A DNA stretch of 64,000 nt from Corynebacterium suranareeae (GCF_002355155.1 NZ_AP017369.1:3100001-3164000); one strand, 5' to 3'; positions 18,933-27,865 are shown, counted from the stretch's first letter. Numbers and translations are program-made. The notes: generated by a model not told the origin, from the sequence alone.

Positions 18933-19438
18933 TGAGCGGATTCAAACGCCGATTCCGGCCCATATTCATCATCATCCTCACTTTGATGTGGGTAATGCTC
19001 ATGGCGGAATTTACCTGGGCTAACTTTGTCGGCGGATTCCTTGTTGCCAGCGCAATTGTGCTGTTCCTCCCACTTCCAGCAATGCCCATTGAAAATATTT
19101 CCATTCGCTGGGGATCACTCATCCTACTGCTTTTGACCTGGGTGAAAGACCTCGCGGTAGCCTCCGTCAAAGTAGCTTGGCTGGCACTTCGGCCAGCTGA
19201 CCCACCACGCACCGCAATTCTTCAAGTTCCCATGCGTGTGCAAAACGATTTAGTTTTGTCATTTGCCACCGTGCTGTACAACCTGCAGCCAGGCGGAACT
19301 GTCACCGACATCGACATCGCCAATAGAATGTGGACCATTCACGTACTAGACGCCGACAACGAAGAAGACATACGCCGCGAAATCCAAAACGTTGCCGACC
19401 TAGAAAGCAACCTGATCCACACCTTTGAAAGGAGCTAA
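18929..19438 (+). CDS. mrpE: Mrp Na+/H+ antiporter subunit E
   Basis: A 169-residue protein with two or three N-terminal spans followed by a soluble domain. The segment FVGGFLVASAIVLFLP and the C-terminal ATVLYNLQPGGTVTDIDI are typical of MrpE/MnhE. A second ATG at 18932 could be the true start. It overlaps mrpD by 4 bp and ends 3 bp before mrpF. Confidence 0.93.
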   Translation: MMSGFKRRFRPIFIIILTLMWVMLMAEFTWANFVGGFLVASAIVLFLPLPAMPIENISIRWGSLILLLLTWVKDLAVASVKVAWLALRPADPPRTAILQVPMRVQNDLVLSFATVLYNLQPGGTVTDIDIANRMWTIHVLDADNEEDIRREIQNVADLESNLIHTFERS

Positions 19439-19441
19439 GCG

Positions 19442-19717
19442 ATGGATTCCACCCTTTACACAGCAGGCTTAACTATCGCAGCTGCCTTTTTCATGCTGTC
19501 GTTCATCTTCACCATCTACCGCATCGTGGTTGGCCCCAACTCCATCGACCGCCTGCTCGGCCTTGATGGAACCGTCTCCATGATCCAATGCTCCATGGCA
19601 ACCTACATCTGCTGGACACTGGACACCACCGTTTCCAACTTCATGATGGTTATCGCACTGTTGGGATTCATCAGCTCAGTCTCAGTCGCCCGCTTCCGCA
19701 AGAGGGATGGTGCTTAA
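19442..19717 (+). CDS. mrpF: Mrp Na+/H+ antiporter subunit F
   Basis: A 91-residue protein with three membrane spans and the typical VVGPNSIDRLLGLD loop of MrpF/MnhF. It lies between mrpE and mrpG with 3-bp gaps on both sides. Confidence 0.93.
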   Translation: MDSTLYTAGLTIAAAFFMLSFIFTIYRIVVGPNSIDRLLGLDGTVSMIQCSMATYICWTLDTTVSNFMMVIALLGFISSVSVARFRKRDGA

Positions 19718-19720
19718 AAA

Positions 19721-20101
19721 ATGGATCTCCAACTATTCACCGATATTGTCTCTCTCGTGCTGATTCTCAGCGGTGCATTCTTGTCATTTTCCGCATCGAT
19801 CGGTCTCGTGCGCTTCAAAGACACCATGTCTAGAGTCCACTCCATGACTAAGCCTCAAACAACGGGACTAATCCTTACCGTTGTGGGTGCCATCATCCGC
19901 ATTTTGGGCCATGAACACTTTGATCAATCCCAACGAAGCGATCTCGGTGTGCTGGTACTGCTCGTACTGTTCGCGTTGCTGACCAGCCCAGTAACCGCCC
20001 AACGTGTCGGCCGTGTATCCAGGCGTGAAGGACTTTACGGAGCCAAGGATGATATGTCGGACAACCAAGCACCAGCAGAGTTGAAACCGAAAAAACCTTA
20101 A
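19721..20101 (+). CDS. mrpG: Mrp Na+/H+ antiporter subunit G
   Basis: A 126-residue protein with three membrane spans. The motif SASIGLVRFKDTMSRVHSMT with a following TTGLILTVVG is the MrpG/MnhG signature. It is the last gene of the operon and is followed within 20 bp by a long terminator hairpin. Confidence 0.93.
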   Translation: MDLQLFTDIVSLVLILSGAFLSFSASIGLVRFKDTMSRVHSMTKPQTTGLILTVVGAIIRILGHEHFDQSQRSDLGVLVLLVLFALLTSPVTAQRVGRVSRREGLYGAKDDMSDNQAPAELKPKKP

Positions 20102-20117
20102 AGATCATCGCGCGCAC

Positions 20118-20185
20118 GGGCCTCTTTCCGGGTTTTAGAGATAGACGTTAAATAGGCTCTAAAGACCGGCAAAGGGCCCCTTTTT
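20118..20185 (+). terminator. Terminator of the mrp operon
   Basis: A long imperfect hairpin: the arm from GGGCCTCTTT to TTTTAGAG (20118 onward) pairs with CTCTAAAG through AAAGGGCCC (ending about 20179), with single-base bulges. CTTTTTG follows. Confidence 0.75.
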
Positions 20186-20240
20186 GTTTGGTGAAGTGGG
20201 CACGAAGCCGGTGGCAAAATATGGTGTGAATCGGCCAATA

Positions 20241-20280
20241 TGCTTGGCTCGGATTGATTGGCTCGGATTGATTGGCTCGA
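20241..20280 (+). repeat. 14-bp direct repeats upstream of a small membrane protein gene
   Basis: The unit TTGGCTCGGATTGA occurs twice in tandem, and a third partial copy (TTGGCTCGA) follows. It ends ~28 bp before the ATG at 20308, inside the likely promoter region. Confidence 0.7.
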
Positions 20281-20307
20281 CATCCGAGAGAATTCAAGGA
20301 GCACCTG

Positions 20308-20529
20308 ATGTTAAAGATTGGAACCATAGTTGCCATTCTCGGTGCAATCATCTTCATAGCTTCAGTTGTTGCGTCTGGTGTCCACTACCGAATCTCGGAG
20401 ACCGCAGGCGAAGTAACAAACACGCCTGCTTGGATACTCACCTGGCAAGGCGTCGGGCTTGTGATAGCGACAATTGGCGTCATTGTCTTTTTAGCAGCAA
20501 TCATCCGAGAAAACAGAAGTCAAAACTAA
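20308..20529 (+). CDS. Small two-span membrane protein
   Basis: The ATG at 20308 is chosen because AAGGAG at 20296-20301 precedes it at good spacing. It gives 73 residues with two hydrophobic segments (about 5-25 and 43-65) joined by a short polar loop and ending in a basic tail (RENRSQN). There is no family I can name. It lies alone between the mrp terminator and a repeat element. Confidence 0.65.
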   Translation: MLKIGTIVAILGAIIFIASVVASGVHYRISETAGEVTNTPAWILTWQGVGLVIATIGVIVFLAAIIRENRSQN

Positions 20530-20560
20530 AAAGATCCATGTCGAGCCACCGGGGTGGGGC

Positions 20561-20661
20561 GATTATCGCTTGTTTAAAGCCTCGGATTTTCTGGATAAGT
20601 TCGGTATGCGTGAGGCCTTGAAAACCTCTCAAAAGCGCTCCTGAGGAGGTATGACTTTTCA
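20561..20661 (-). repeat. Dispersed ~100-bp element C, copy 1 (reverse orientation)
   Basis: Read on the minus strand, it begins TGAAAAGTCATACCTCC and ends TTTAAACAAGCGATAATC. It matches the copies at 28368-28470 and 39719-39822 over nearly the whole length with scattered changes, and partly that at 61987-62056. This copy stands without 58-bp palindromes. Confidence 0.8.
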
Positions 20662-20825
20662 AAGTACCGGCCCCGTCTTTTAACGATGGAGGGGTATTAA
20701 CTATCAATGCTCCATTGCCTGGCGATATTACTGAATTAGACGTAGACCTTTTAGGCTTTCTGACAGGAATAATATCTGCTACCTTGATCGTAGATAAAGA
20801 TGCAATTGGAATTCCTTTGAGATAA
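20655..20825 (+). pseudogene. Possible 3' fragment of a gene cut by repeat element C
   Basis: One frame runs open from just after the repeat boundary to a TAA at 20823-20825 with a protein-like sequence (GGVLTINAPLPGDITELDVD, then LLGFLTGIISATLIVDKDA). There is no start codon with a ribosome site. It may be the tail of a gene broken by arrival of the repeat. No family recognised. Confidence 0.3.
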
Positions 20826-20886
20826 TTGGGTCAACCATGTGCAACAATGGGATTTGAAAATCGCCTGTTCCGGAAAGGAATTAAGC

Positions 20887-21042
20887 ATGAGTAGTAGAAG
20901 AAAAACTACAGATGCTCTGTATTCTGATCGGGTTAAACTCTTACGTGATAATCCTGAGCAGTATTTTAAGAATTTCCCTAAACCAGAATTTGGTTTCCTT
21001 CAGACCCGAAAAAATAGCACCACACCAAAGTCCTCCAAATAA
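20887..21042 (+). CDS. Small basic protein of unknown function
   Basis: The ATG at 20887 follows GGAAAGGAA at suitable spacing and gives 51 residues, rich in Lys, Arg, Ser and aromatic residues (NPEQYFKNFPKPEFGF). It is hydrophilic with no membrane span. The surrounding DNA is AT-richer than its neighbours. The good ribosome site argues for a real gene; no family recognised. The 254 bp that follow hold no convincing gene. Confidence 0.45.
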   Translation: MSSRRKTTDALYSDRVKLLRDNPEQYFKNFPKPEFGFLQTRKNSTTPKSSK

Positions 21043-21296
21043 CAAATTGCTCCCTCTAACCTTTTGACTAGGGGAACATTTTTAGGTTAAGGGACAAAAT
21101 GTGTGCTTTTACCGTGGGTCGACCATAAGGGAAATTTATCGGGTTGTTCAGGACCCCAAGTTTTTGACATGAAGCTTGGTCCAGATTGGATCTCAAAATC
21201 CAAAACTGGAACACCTGTGTGTGCTCCCATGCCTACTAGCCCCATGCCATGCCACAGCGAAGAATCGGCGAACCATCAAATCGACCCGCGCATAAC

Positions 21297-21905
21297 CTAC
21301 TGAGATAAGAACTCCGCAATCGCAGCACCAGTTTGACGGCCGTGAGTAGTAAACGTCAGCCAACCTGCGCCGTTAATCACCGAGGTCTGTGCCCCCGGTA
21401 TAGCGAGGTCTTCTCCAATTGTCGCTTTCTTGGATGAGCCTTTAATGATCAACGTGGGTGCTGTGACATCAGAAAACTGTGGCGGTGTGGTTGCACGGGC
21501 TTCTTCTACTTGCTGCAGGAGATCCTTTTTGTTCTTTTTCCTAAAGAGAAACCCCGGCATGATTTTCAAAGCGGTACTCATGCTTTTTAGTTGTTTGTCA
21601 TCGAAACTGACTAAAGGTGAATCGAGTACTAGGCGTTCCACCCGGCGCGGTTGGTTTTGAGCAATGGTTAAAGCTACGCCTGCGCCAGTACCCGCACCGA
21701 CCAAAATTACTCGGCGGATTTCTTCGCGGTCGAGGATGGATTCCACTGCTTTGACACCTTGGGACACAGAGCCACTCCAGGGCACGATGCGGGGTTTCAG
21801 CCCGAGGCCTGATGGAAGTTCATTGACCACATCGGTAAACACATCGGGCATTTGTTGTGATTCGGGGATGAAGATGATGTGTTTGGATTCAAATGTTTGT
21901 TCCAC
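21297..21905 (-). CDS. Alpha/beta-hydrolase-fold protein lacking the catalytic Ser and His
   Basis: A 202-residue protein with the layout of a small alpha/beta hydrolase: the elbow region VILVGAGTGAGVALTIAQ, then RRVERLVLDSPLVSF, a cap region, and VTAPTLIIKGSSK. The nucleophile elbow reads GAGTG where GxSxG is expected, so the serine is Gly. The usual GAGH near the end is GAGW. Both catalytic residues therefore seem lost and it may be a non-enzymatic relative. It lies 3 bp after the YbdK-type gene and is the last gene of a leftward four-gene group. Confidence 0.7.
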   Translation of the reverse strand: MEQTFESKHIIFIPESQQMPDVFTDVVNELPSGLGLKPRIVPWSGSVSQGVKAVESILDREEIRRVILVGAGTGAGVALTIAQNQPRRVERLVLDSPLVSFDDKQLKSMSTALKIMPGFLFRKKNKKDLLQQVEEARATTPPQFSDVTAPTLIIKGSSKKATIGEDLAIPGAQTSVINGAGWLTFTTHGRQTGAAIAEFLSQ

Positions 21906-21908
21906 GGA

Positions 21909-23039
21909 TTAGTCCAATGCTTTAAGGTCGTTGAGTTCATCGCATGCGAGATCAACGGCAGCTTTCCAGTCTCCGGTTTTTTTGAATACGTTGCGTTGGC
22001 GTTCGTATCCACCGCCGCGCTCCAAAATCTCCAAAACGAGTTCTAGTTCACGGACGCAGCCGAGTTCCCTGGCCAAGGGGGTTAATCGGGATACAAGTCG
22101 GCGCAGTTCATCTTGAACCATTGCTTCGTCGGTGTCTGTGGAAATGATGATCTCGGCATCAAGTCCGTAGCGGGCTGCTCGCCATTTGTTTTCAGCAACG
22201 TGCCATTGCTGCAGAGTGGGGAGTTTTTCACCTGCATCAATCATGCGGTCATAGTGCACAACAAGGCAGTGGGTTAGCGCCACTATGGCAGAAAGTTCCC
22301 TCAGGTTTGAGGTGGAATCAGCAATTCTGACTTCAATGGTTCCCCACTTAGATGCAGGGCGGATATCAAAGTGCATGGAGCCGGTGTGGTTGATAACACC
22401 GGATTTGTCTTGGTCAGCCATGTAGCTGCACCATTCATCCCAGCTTTGGAATTGGTAGGGCAATCCGGCGGTGGGTAGCTGTTGATACAGCATGGTGCGG
22501 TTGGATGCGTAGCCAGTATCTAGTCCATCCCAGGCCGGTGAGCTTGCAGAAAGGGCCAAGATATGGGGGTAGTTGGTGAGCAAGGCGTTGATGATTGGCC
22601 AGACTCGGTCCTCGTGGCTGATGCCCACGTGAACGTGGATACCCCAGATCAGCATTTGGTTTCCCCAGTATTGGGTGCGTGCGATGATCTCGTCGTAGGA
22701 GCCTTTTTCAGAAACAGGGTTTTCCCGGAAGTCAGAAAATGGGTGGGATCCTGAGGTCCATAGTCGAAGCCCTAGTTCATCGGCTGCTTCTTTGAGGACG
22801 TCTAGATCATGGGAGAGTTCTGCTACTGCTTGTGGAACGGTATCGCATACGCCGGTGACTAACTCGACGGTGTTTTGTAGGAATTCGCGTTCCAGGTGTA
22901 CTTCGGGGTGGTTTTTACCCACTATCTCAAGTATTTCTGCAGCGCGTGGGGCGAGGTCGCGGGTTGTTGGATCAACAAGTGCGATTTCCCATTCAACGCC
23001 CAGGGTGGGTCGCGGTGAACGCTTAAACTCTATGCCCAT
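21909..23039 (-). CDS. YbdK-family carboxylate-amine ligase (glutamate-cysteine ligase type 2)
   Basis: A 376-residue protein of the GCS2/YbdK family in the glutamine-synthetase-like fold. It shows [13 protein letters not shown] at the start, [32 protein letters not shown] and [19 protein letters not shown], all typical. Members join an amine to a carboxylate with ATP; YbdK has weak glutamate-cysteine ligase activity, but the real substrate is unknown. In M. tuberculosis a homologue (Rv0433, as I recall) sits in the same neighbourhood. It lies 60 bp downstream of the VirR-like gene. Confidence 0.88.
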   Translation of the reverse strand: MGIEFKRSPRPTLGVEWEIALVDPTTRDLAPRAAEILEIVGKNHPEVHLEREFLQNTVELVTGVCDTVPQAVAELSHDLDVLKEAADELGLRLWTSGSHPFSDFRENPVSEKGSYDEIIARTQYWGNQMLIWGIHVHVGISHEDRVWPIINALLTNYPHILALSASSPAWDGLDTGYASNRTMLYQQLPTAGLPYQFQSWDEWCSYMADQDKSGVINHTGSMHFDIRPASKWGTIEVRIADSTSNLRELSAIVALTHCLVVHYDRMIDAGEKLPTLQQWHVAENKWRAARYGLDAEIIISTDTDEAMVQDELRRLVSRLTPLARELGCVRELELVLEILERGGGYERQRNVFKKTGDWKAAVDLACDELNDLKALD

Positions 23040-23099
23040 GGCCTGAGCCTCCTAAACATCTGACTTAAAATCTGGCTGAAAATCTTTCAACGCCAAAAA

Positions 23100-23726
23100 C
23101 TACAGCGCCACGTCTTGGACTAGTACCAACACGATGGCGTCACGGCCTTCGGTTTCGGTTGGCAGTACTTCGCTGCGCTCCATGGCTACGCCACCAACGC
23201 GATCAGCTAGTTCGCGTGCTGCTTTTTCTGCTTCTGCATTTCCTGCGGTGAAGTAGACGGTATTTTGCGGGATGATGGTGTCTGGAAGGTTTCCGGATTC
23301 AACATTCTGGTAGTCACCGCTCAGGGTGTCTGCAACGCGGGCTGCCAGTTGTGGAACCGTGGAGTTGTTGAGCACGTACAAGGTGTTCACTGGGGTGGAA
23401 GCATTGCCTGCTGGTTGTGGGTCAGCGGCTGTTTCCTCCGATGCATTCTCCGCAGCCTCTTCCGAACTTTCAGCACCAGCTTCTGGTTCACTAGCTGCTA
23501 CCGAGCCTGTGGTTCCAGGGTTTGTTTGCGTGGATTGGGTTTGTTCGGTGCTTGACGCAGTGGAGGTGGAATCGTCTTTACCCTGCATTGACCACAGTGC
23601 CCAAGCTGCCAACAGCACAGCCACGGCGATCAGGATCATGGCCAAGCCACGCATGGGCAGTCCGCCCTGCTTTTCTTCTTCTGGGGTGGCTGAGTGCTGT
23701 GGAGAATTCTGCATGTCCGAAGTCAT
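23100..23726 (-). CDS. VirR-like membrane protein with LytR C-terminal domain
   Basis: A 208-residue protein: a short cytoplasmic N-terminus, one membrane span at about 27-47 (MILIAVAVLLAAWALW), a Ser/Thr/Glu-rich linker of ~65 residues, and a C-terminal LytR_C domain (TLYVLNNSTVPQLAARVADT) outside the membrane. It lacks the LCP transferase domain. Size, layout and place beside a DUF3263 gene and def match Rv0431 (VirR) of M. tuberculosis, which affects membrane vesicle release; I rely on memory for that. It starts 5 bp after the DUF3263 gene. A cell-wall-linked role is likely. Confidence 0.85.
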   Translation of the reverse strand: MTSDMQNSPQHSATPEEEKQGGLPMRGLAMILIAVAVLLAAWALWSMQGKDDSTSTASSTEQTQSTQTNPGTTGSVAASEPEAGAESSEEAAENASEETAADPQPAGNASTPVNTLYVLNNSTVPQLAARVADTLSGDYQNVESGNLPDTIIPQNTVYFTAGNAEAEKAARELADRVGGVAMERSEVLPTETEGRDAIVLVLVQDVAL

Positions 23727-23731
23727 GTGCT

Positions 23732-23944
23732 TTAGTCTATCTTTCCGGCACGACGTCGTAGCCTGGACACCAAAGTTGGATTCACTTTCATTGCTTCGGG
23801 GGTATCGATGATCACGTTGAGGCGTTGGTAATAACGCACCGGTGAGATACCAAAAGTGGCGCGTATGGCTTCCTCTTTAGCCCCGATTGCGTGGGGTGCA
23901 TGAGCTTCAAACTCGAGGAGGGTTAAATCATCTGCGGAAAGCAT
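23732..23944 (-). CDS. DUF3263 small protein
   Basis: A 70-residue protein from the ATG at 23944. LTLLEFEAHAPHAIGAKEEA and FGISPVRYYQRLNVIID are characteristic of the actinobacterial DUF3263 family, which looks like a helix-turn-helix or sigma-like fold. The function is unknown. It is divergent from def, with the two starts only 15 bp apart, so its promoter must lie inside the def coding region. It is followed closely by the VirR-like gene. Confidence 0.8.
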   Translation of the reverse strand: MLSADDLTLLEFEAHAPHAIGAKEEAIRATFGISPVRYYQRLNVIIDTPEAMKVNPTLVSRLRRRAGKID

Positions 23945-23947
23945 GCA

Positions 23948-23953
23948 TAGAAT
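23948..23953 (+). promoter_or_regulatory. -10 box of def, implying a leaderless transcript
   Basis: TAGAAT matches the corynebacterial -10 consensus (TANANT) and ends six bases before the def ATG at 23960. Transcription would begin at or next to the A of the start codon. There is no Shine-Dalgarno sequence. Confidence 0.6.
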
Positions 23954-23959
23954 GTTGCC

Positions 23960-24541
23960 ATGACTGTCCGACCAATCGTTATTCATGGAGACCCTGTTCT
24001 CCACAACCCAACTGAGCTTGTTACGGAGGATGTCTCTGAACTGCAGGAACTGATTGCAGATATGTATGAGACCATGGATGTTGCCAATGGTGTAGGCCTT
24101 GCTGCTAACCAAATTGGTGTATCCAAGCGCATTTTTGTGTATGACTGCCCAGATGATGAAGGTGTCATGCACAAGGGATGCTTTATTAATCCGGTGTTGG
24201 AAACTTCTGAAATTCCAGAGACCATGCCTGCTGATGATGGCTCTGATGAGGAAGGCTGCCTGTCTGTTCCTGGCGAAGGTTTCCCTACCGGCCGCGCGCA
24301 CTGGGCAAAAGTTACTGGCTTAAATGAAAAGGGCGAGGAAGTTTCTGTCGAGGCAGAAGGTTTCTTGGCTCGGTGTTTCCAGCATGAGGTAGGCCACCTT
24401 GATGGTTTCTTGTACACCGATGTGTTGATTGGTCGGTGGAAGCGCATGGCCAAGAAGGCAATTAAGGCTAATGGGTGGACTGAGCCTGGTTTGACTTGGA
24501 TGCCTGGTGAAGATGAGGATCCTTTCGGGCATGACGCCTAG
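23960..24541 (+). CDS. def: Peptide deformylase
   Basis: A 193-residue iron/zinc hydrolase that removes the formyl group from new proteins. All three motifs are intact: [10 protein letters not shown] (44-53), EGCLSVP with the metal ligand C100, and QHEVGHLDG with H142, catalytic E143 and H146. The insert before motif 2 (about 84-97) is acidic. The gene is first in a rightward group with an acetyltransferase, xthA and cls. A second def elsewhere would be usual in corynebacteria, so I leave off any number. Confidence 0.95.
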   Translation: MTVRPIVIHGDPVLHNPTELVTEDVSELQELIADMYETMDVANGVGLAANQIGVSKRIFVYDCPDDEGVMHKGCFINPVLETSEIPETMPADDGSDEEGCLSVPGEGFPTGRAHWAKVTGLNEKGEEVSVEAEGFLARCFQHEVGHLDGFLYTDVLIGRWKRMAKKAIKANGWTEPGLTWMPGEDEDPFGHDA

Positions 24542-25538
24542 TCTTCCTCGTTTCCGGAGCCATAAACCTGCCATTGGTGATCGTGTTGTTGCACGTCGCC
24601 GGATTCCTGGTGCCAGTGTGCATTGGACAGATGTCATTGGCCATGTGATTGGGTTGGATCCGTTGGTGGTGCGCCCGCAAAGTGTTGGCGGTATGCCTTC
24701 TGATGCGAAGGAAATTGTTATTCCCGCAGATCAGCTTGAGGTGATAAAGATTTTATCGCCTCGCACGATTAGGAATTCTGATATCCGCGCGGTGGAAGTG
24801 GCTACGGCGAAAGCGTTTCCAGGGCTTGTCAACGAGTGGCACGATGGTTGGTTGTTGCGTGCAGGAGATGGCATTGCGGAGCGTTCTAATTCTGCTTCCC
24901 CGCTAGGTCCCGGTGTGGGTTTTGAGCCAGTACCTATGGAGGAGATTTCGCGGTTTTATTCACAGCATGATCTCCCAGTAAAGGTGCACATTCCAGAACG
25001 GATTGGCCGACCTGCGCAAAAAATGGTGGATGCCGATCCGAAGCAGTGGGTGATGGGTCCAGAGATTTTGGTGATGACGAAATCCCTGGAGCACATTGAG
25101 GCCCGCGAAATGGTTGGTGAACTGGAGTTTAGCGTCGATAAGCAGCCGGACCAGGATTGGCTGGACATGTACCATTTCCGCGGACAGGCGTTGCCCGCGC
25201 ACGCCCTTGAGCTTTTGCGCACGCAAATCGATGGCCGCATGGGGTTTGGGCGCCTGACCACGCCGGCGGGGCAGACCGTGGCAATCACGCGCGCGACCAT
25301 CACGGCGGCGGAGGAGCGAATATTTTTAGGGTATTCAGCGGTCGAGGTTGCTCCTGCTTATCGACGCCAAGGGCTAGGCACCGCGCTCGGCTCGCGCATT
25401 CAGGCCTGGGGCGCCGAACAAGGCGCAGAGGAAGCATATTTGCAGGTAGTTGCCCATAATGAGGCCGGGATTGGTCTTTATGAAAAACTAGGTTTCAGCG
25501 AACACCACAGACACCGCTATGCCGAGCGGAAATTCTAA
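24531..25538 (+). CDS. GNAT-family acetyltransferase with an N-terminal extension
   Basis: The ATG at 24531 overlaps the def stop by 11 bp and gives 335 residues. The N-terminal ~75 residues look like a small beta barrel ([28 protein letters not shown]). A degenerate GNAT-like region follows, then a complete GNAT domain with the acetyl-CoA loop [12 protein letters not shown] and [14 protein letters not shown]. The same two-domain protein sits between def and xthA in mycobacteria (Rv0428c, from memory). The substrate is unknown. An in-frame ATG at 24507 is an alternative start. Confidence 0.85.
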   Translation: MTPSLPRFRSHKPAIGDRVVARRRIPGASVHWTDVIGHVIGLDPLVVRPQSVGGMPSDAKEIVIPADQLEVIKILSPRTIRNSDIRAVEVATAKAFPGLVNEWHDGWLLRAGDGIAERSNSASPLGPGVGFEPVPMEEISRFYSQHDLPVKVHIPERIGRPAQKMVDADPKQWVMGPEILVMTKSLEHIEAREMVGELEFSVDKQPDQDWLDMYHFRGQALPAHALELLRTQIDGRMGFGRLTTPAGQTVAITRATITAAEERIFLGYSAVEVAPAYRRQGLGTALGSRIQAWGAEQGAEEAYLQVVAHNEAGIGLYEKLGFSEHHRHRYAERKF

Positions 25539-25564
25539 AATTCAAAACAGCTAGGGTATTAGTC

Positions 25565-26356
25565 ATGCGCATTGTAAATTGGAACGTCAACTCAGCTCGC
25601 ACTCGTGTGGACCGAATGGTGGATTTTTTGCTTCGCCATGATGTTGATGTTCTAGCGGTGCAGGAAACCAAATGCAAAGATGAGCAATTCCCCACCGAAC
25701 GTTTCACAGAAATCGGCTACGAAGTTGCCCACTTCGGGCTCAACCAGTGGAACGGCGTGGCTATTATTTCCCGCGTTGGCATTGAAAATGTAGAAACCCA
25801 TTTCCCATCCCAACCAGGTTTCAATAAAGACATCACCAAGGAACAAAGCATTGAAGCGCGTGCCATTGGTGCCCGCTGCGGAGGTGTGCAGGTGTGGAGC
25901 CTGTACGTTCCCAATGGCCGCGAAATCGCTGATCCTCACTATGACTACAAACTGCGTTGGCTTTTCGCGCTGCGCAACTACGTGATCGATACCCTGGAAT
26001 ACCGACCTGATGAAAAACTTGTGCTCCTAGGTGATTTCAACATCGCACCAACCGATATCGATGTGTGGGATATCGCCGCCTTTGAAGGCAAAACCCACGT
26101 CACCGAACCAGAGCGCGCTGCTTTCGACGGCCTCATTGAAGCAGGACTTACAGAAACCACACCAGGACCAGGAACTTACACGTATTGGGATTACAAAGGC
26201 GCACGCTTCCTCAAAGGCGAAGGCATGCGCATTGACTTCCAACTTGCCTCCCCCGCATTGGCGAAAACCGCTGGAGACACCTTCGTTGATGTTGAAGAAC
26301 GAAGCGGCACCGGAGCATCAGACCACGCTCCAGTCATTGTTGATTACAAGGTGTAG
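25565..26356 (+). CDS. xthA: Exodeoxyribonuclease III / AP endonuclease
   Basis: A 263-residue base-excision-repair nuclease of the exonuclease-endonuclease-phosphatase family. It shows RIVNWNVNS at the start, the metal-binding Glu in VQETKCKDEQF (E34), SLYVPNGRE, LGDFNIAP, and the catalytic Asp-His in SDHAPVIVDY near the end. It cuts DNA at abasic sites and trims 3' ends. It lies 26 bp after the acetyltransferase and 6 bp before cls. Confidence 0.93.
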   Translation: MRIVNWNVNSARTRVDRMVDFLLRHDVDVLAVQETKCKDEQFPTERFTEIGYEVAHFGLNQWNGVAIISRVGIENVETHFPSQPGFNKDITKEQSIEARAIGARCGGVQVWSLYVPNGREIADPHYDYKLRWLFALRNYVIDTLEYRPDEKLVLLGDFNIAPTDIDVWDIAAFEGKTHVTEPERAAFDGLIEAGLTETTPGPGTYTYWDYKGARFLKGEGMRIDFQLASPALAKTAGDTFVDVEERSGTGASDHAPVIVDYKV

Positions 26357-26362
26357 CTGCGT

Positions 26363-27865
26363 ATGAATTTGCAGATCAACCTAGAGTCTTGGCAAACAGT
26401 TGGTTTGATCATCGACTACACCATCAAGATCATCGCCATTGGCTATGTACCCGAAGGACGCCGACCCAGCTCCTCCACCGCATGGCTCTTGGCGATTCTT
26501 CTACTCCCCTACGTTGGTCTCCCCCTCTTCCTCTTAATGGGCTCGCCGTACATCAACAGGCGACGACACCGCATCCAACAAGAAGTCAATGACCTCATCG
26601 AAGACGTCCACGACGATGTCCCCGACGTCCCCGACGGCATGGAAGTCTCCCCCGAAGTAGAATCCGTCATCAAACTCAACCGCAGGCTCACCCGCATGCC
26701 CGCAGTCACCGGCGGGAACTGTGGCTTCTACTCCGATTACCGCGAATCCTTAAAACGGATGACCGCTGCCATCGACGAAGCCGAAGAATACATCCACGTC
26801 GAGATCTACATCATGGCCTGGGATAAATACACCCAACCTTTTTTCACAGCACTAGAAAACGCCCACAACCGAGGCGTTAAAGTCCGTTTACTCTTCGACC
26901 ACGTCGGCAGCTGGAAATACCCCGGCTACCGACGCCTGAAAAAAGAACTCAACCGCATGGGATTTGCTTGGTACCTCATGCTCCCCTTACAACCATGGCG
27001 CCTACGCTTCCGACGCCCTGACCTGCGCAACCACCGAAAAATGCTCATCATCGACGGCCACACCGGCTTCATGGGCTCCCAAAACCTCATCGCACCCAGC
27101 TACCTGCAACGCAAAAACATCAAACTAGGCCGCGAATGGAAAGACCTCATGGTGGAACTGTCCGGCCCCATCGTCTCCTCCATGGAAATGATCTTCGCCG
27201 GAGACTGGTACGTCGAATCCAACGAAGCACTAGACATCCGCGACCACGCAGAAGCCCACGGCTACATCGGCAACACTCAAAAAGATTCCGCGACCAACCT
27301 CGTGCAGCTCATCCCCTCCGGCCCTGGTTACACCACCGAGCCCAACCTGCGCATGTTCAACTCCATCGTTCACCACGCCAAAGAACGACTCATTTTGTGC
27401 AGTCCCTACTTCATCCCCGACGAATCCCTCCTCGAAGCCGTCACCTCAGCCTGCTACCGCGGAGTAACCGTCGAACTATTTGTCTCTGAACAAGCCGACC
27501 AATTTGCCATCGACCACGCCCAATCCTCCTACTACCAGGCACTCCTTGAAGCCGGCGTCCGCATTTACCAATTCCCCAAACCCGACGTACTCCATACCAA
27601 GTACATGATCGCCGACCCCCACGACACCGACGGCAACGAAGCACTCGCCGTACTCGGATCCTCCAACCTCGATATCCGCAGCTTTGGCCTCAACTACGAA
27701 ATCTCATTGATGATCGCCAAAGGCAACCTCATCCAAGAACTCAACACACTCACCGACCGCTACCGAGACGCAAGCAAAGAACTCACTCTGGAAAGGTGGA
27801 ATCAGCGCAGCTGGCGACGCCGCTACGTTGACAACGTCATGCGTTTGACCTCAGCACTGCAATAA
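26363..27865 (+). CDS. cls: Cardiolipin synthase (phospholipase D family)
   Basis: A 500-residue membrane enzyme that joins phosphatidylglycerol units into cardiolipin. Two N-terminal spans (about 10-25 and 38-62, LLPYVGLPLFLLMG) precede two PLD motifs: NHRKMLIIDGH with FMGSQNL, and LHTKYMIADPHD with LGSSNLDIRSF. Both HxKx4D motifs are complete. It is the last gene of the def group. No terminator hairpin lies right after it; a repeat array follows. Confidence 0.92.
   Translation: MNLQINLESWQTVGLIIDYTIKIIAIGYVPEGRRPSSSTAWLLAILLLPYVGLPLFLLMGSPYINRRRHRIQQEVNDLIEDVHDDVPDVPDGMEVSPEVESVIKLNRRLTRMPAVTGGNCGFYSDYRESLKRMTAAIDEAEEYIHVEIYIMAWDKYTQPFFTALENAHNRGVKVRLLFDHVGSWKYPGYRRLKKELNRMGFAWYLMLPLQPWRLRFRRPDLRNHRKMLIIDGHTGFMGSQNLIAPSYLQRKNIKLGREWKDLMVELSGPIVSSMEMIFAGDWYVESNEALDIRDHAEAHGYIGNTQKDSATNLVQLIPSGPGYTTEPNLRMFNSIVHHAKERLILCSPYFIPDESLLEAVTSACYRGVTVELFVSEQADQFAIDHAQSSYYQALLEAGVRIYQFPKPDVLHTKYMIADPHDTDGNEALAVLGSSNLDIRSFGLNYEISLMIAKGNLIQELNTLTDRYRDASKELTLERWNQRSWRRRYVDNVMRLTSALQ

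Noticed and set aside
21043..21296. A possible small gene starting at 21103
   Set aside because: No convincing ribosome site, and it runs into the 3' end of the hydrolase-like gene; nothing else coding is visible in this AT-rich gap.
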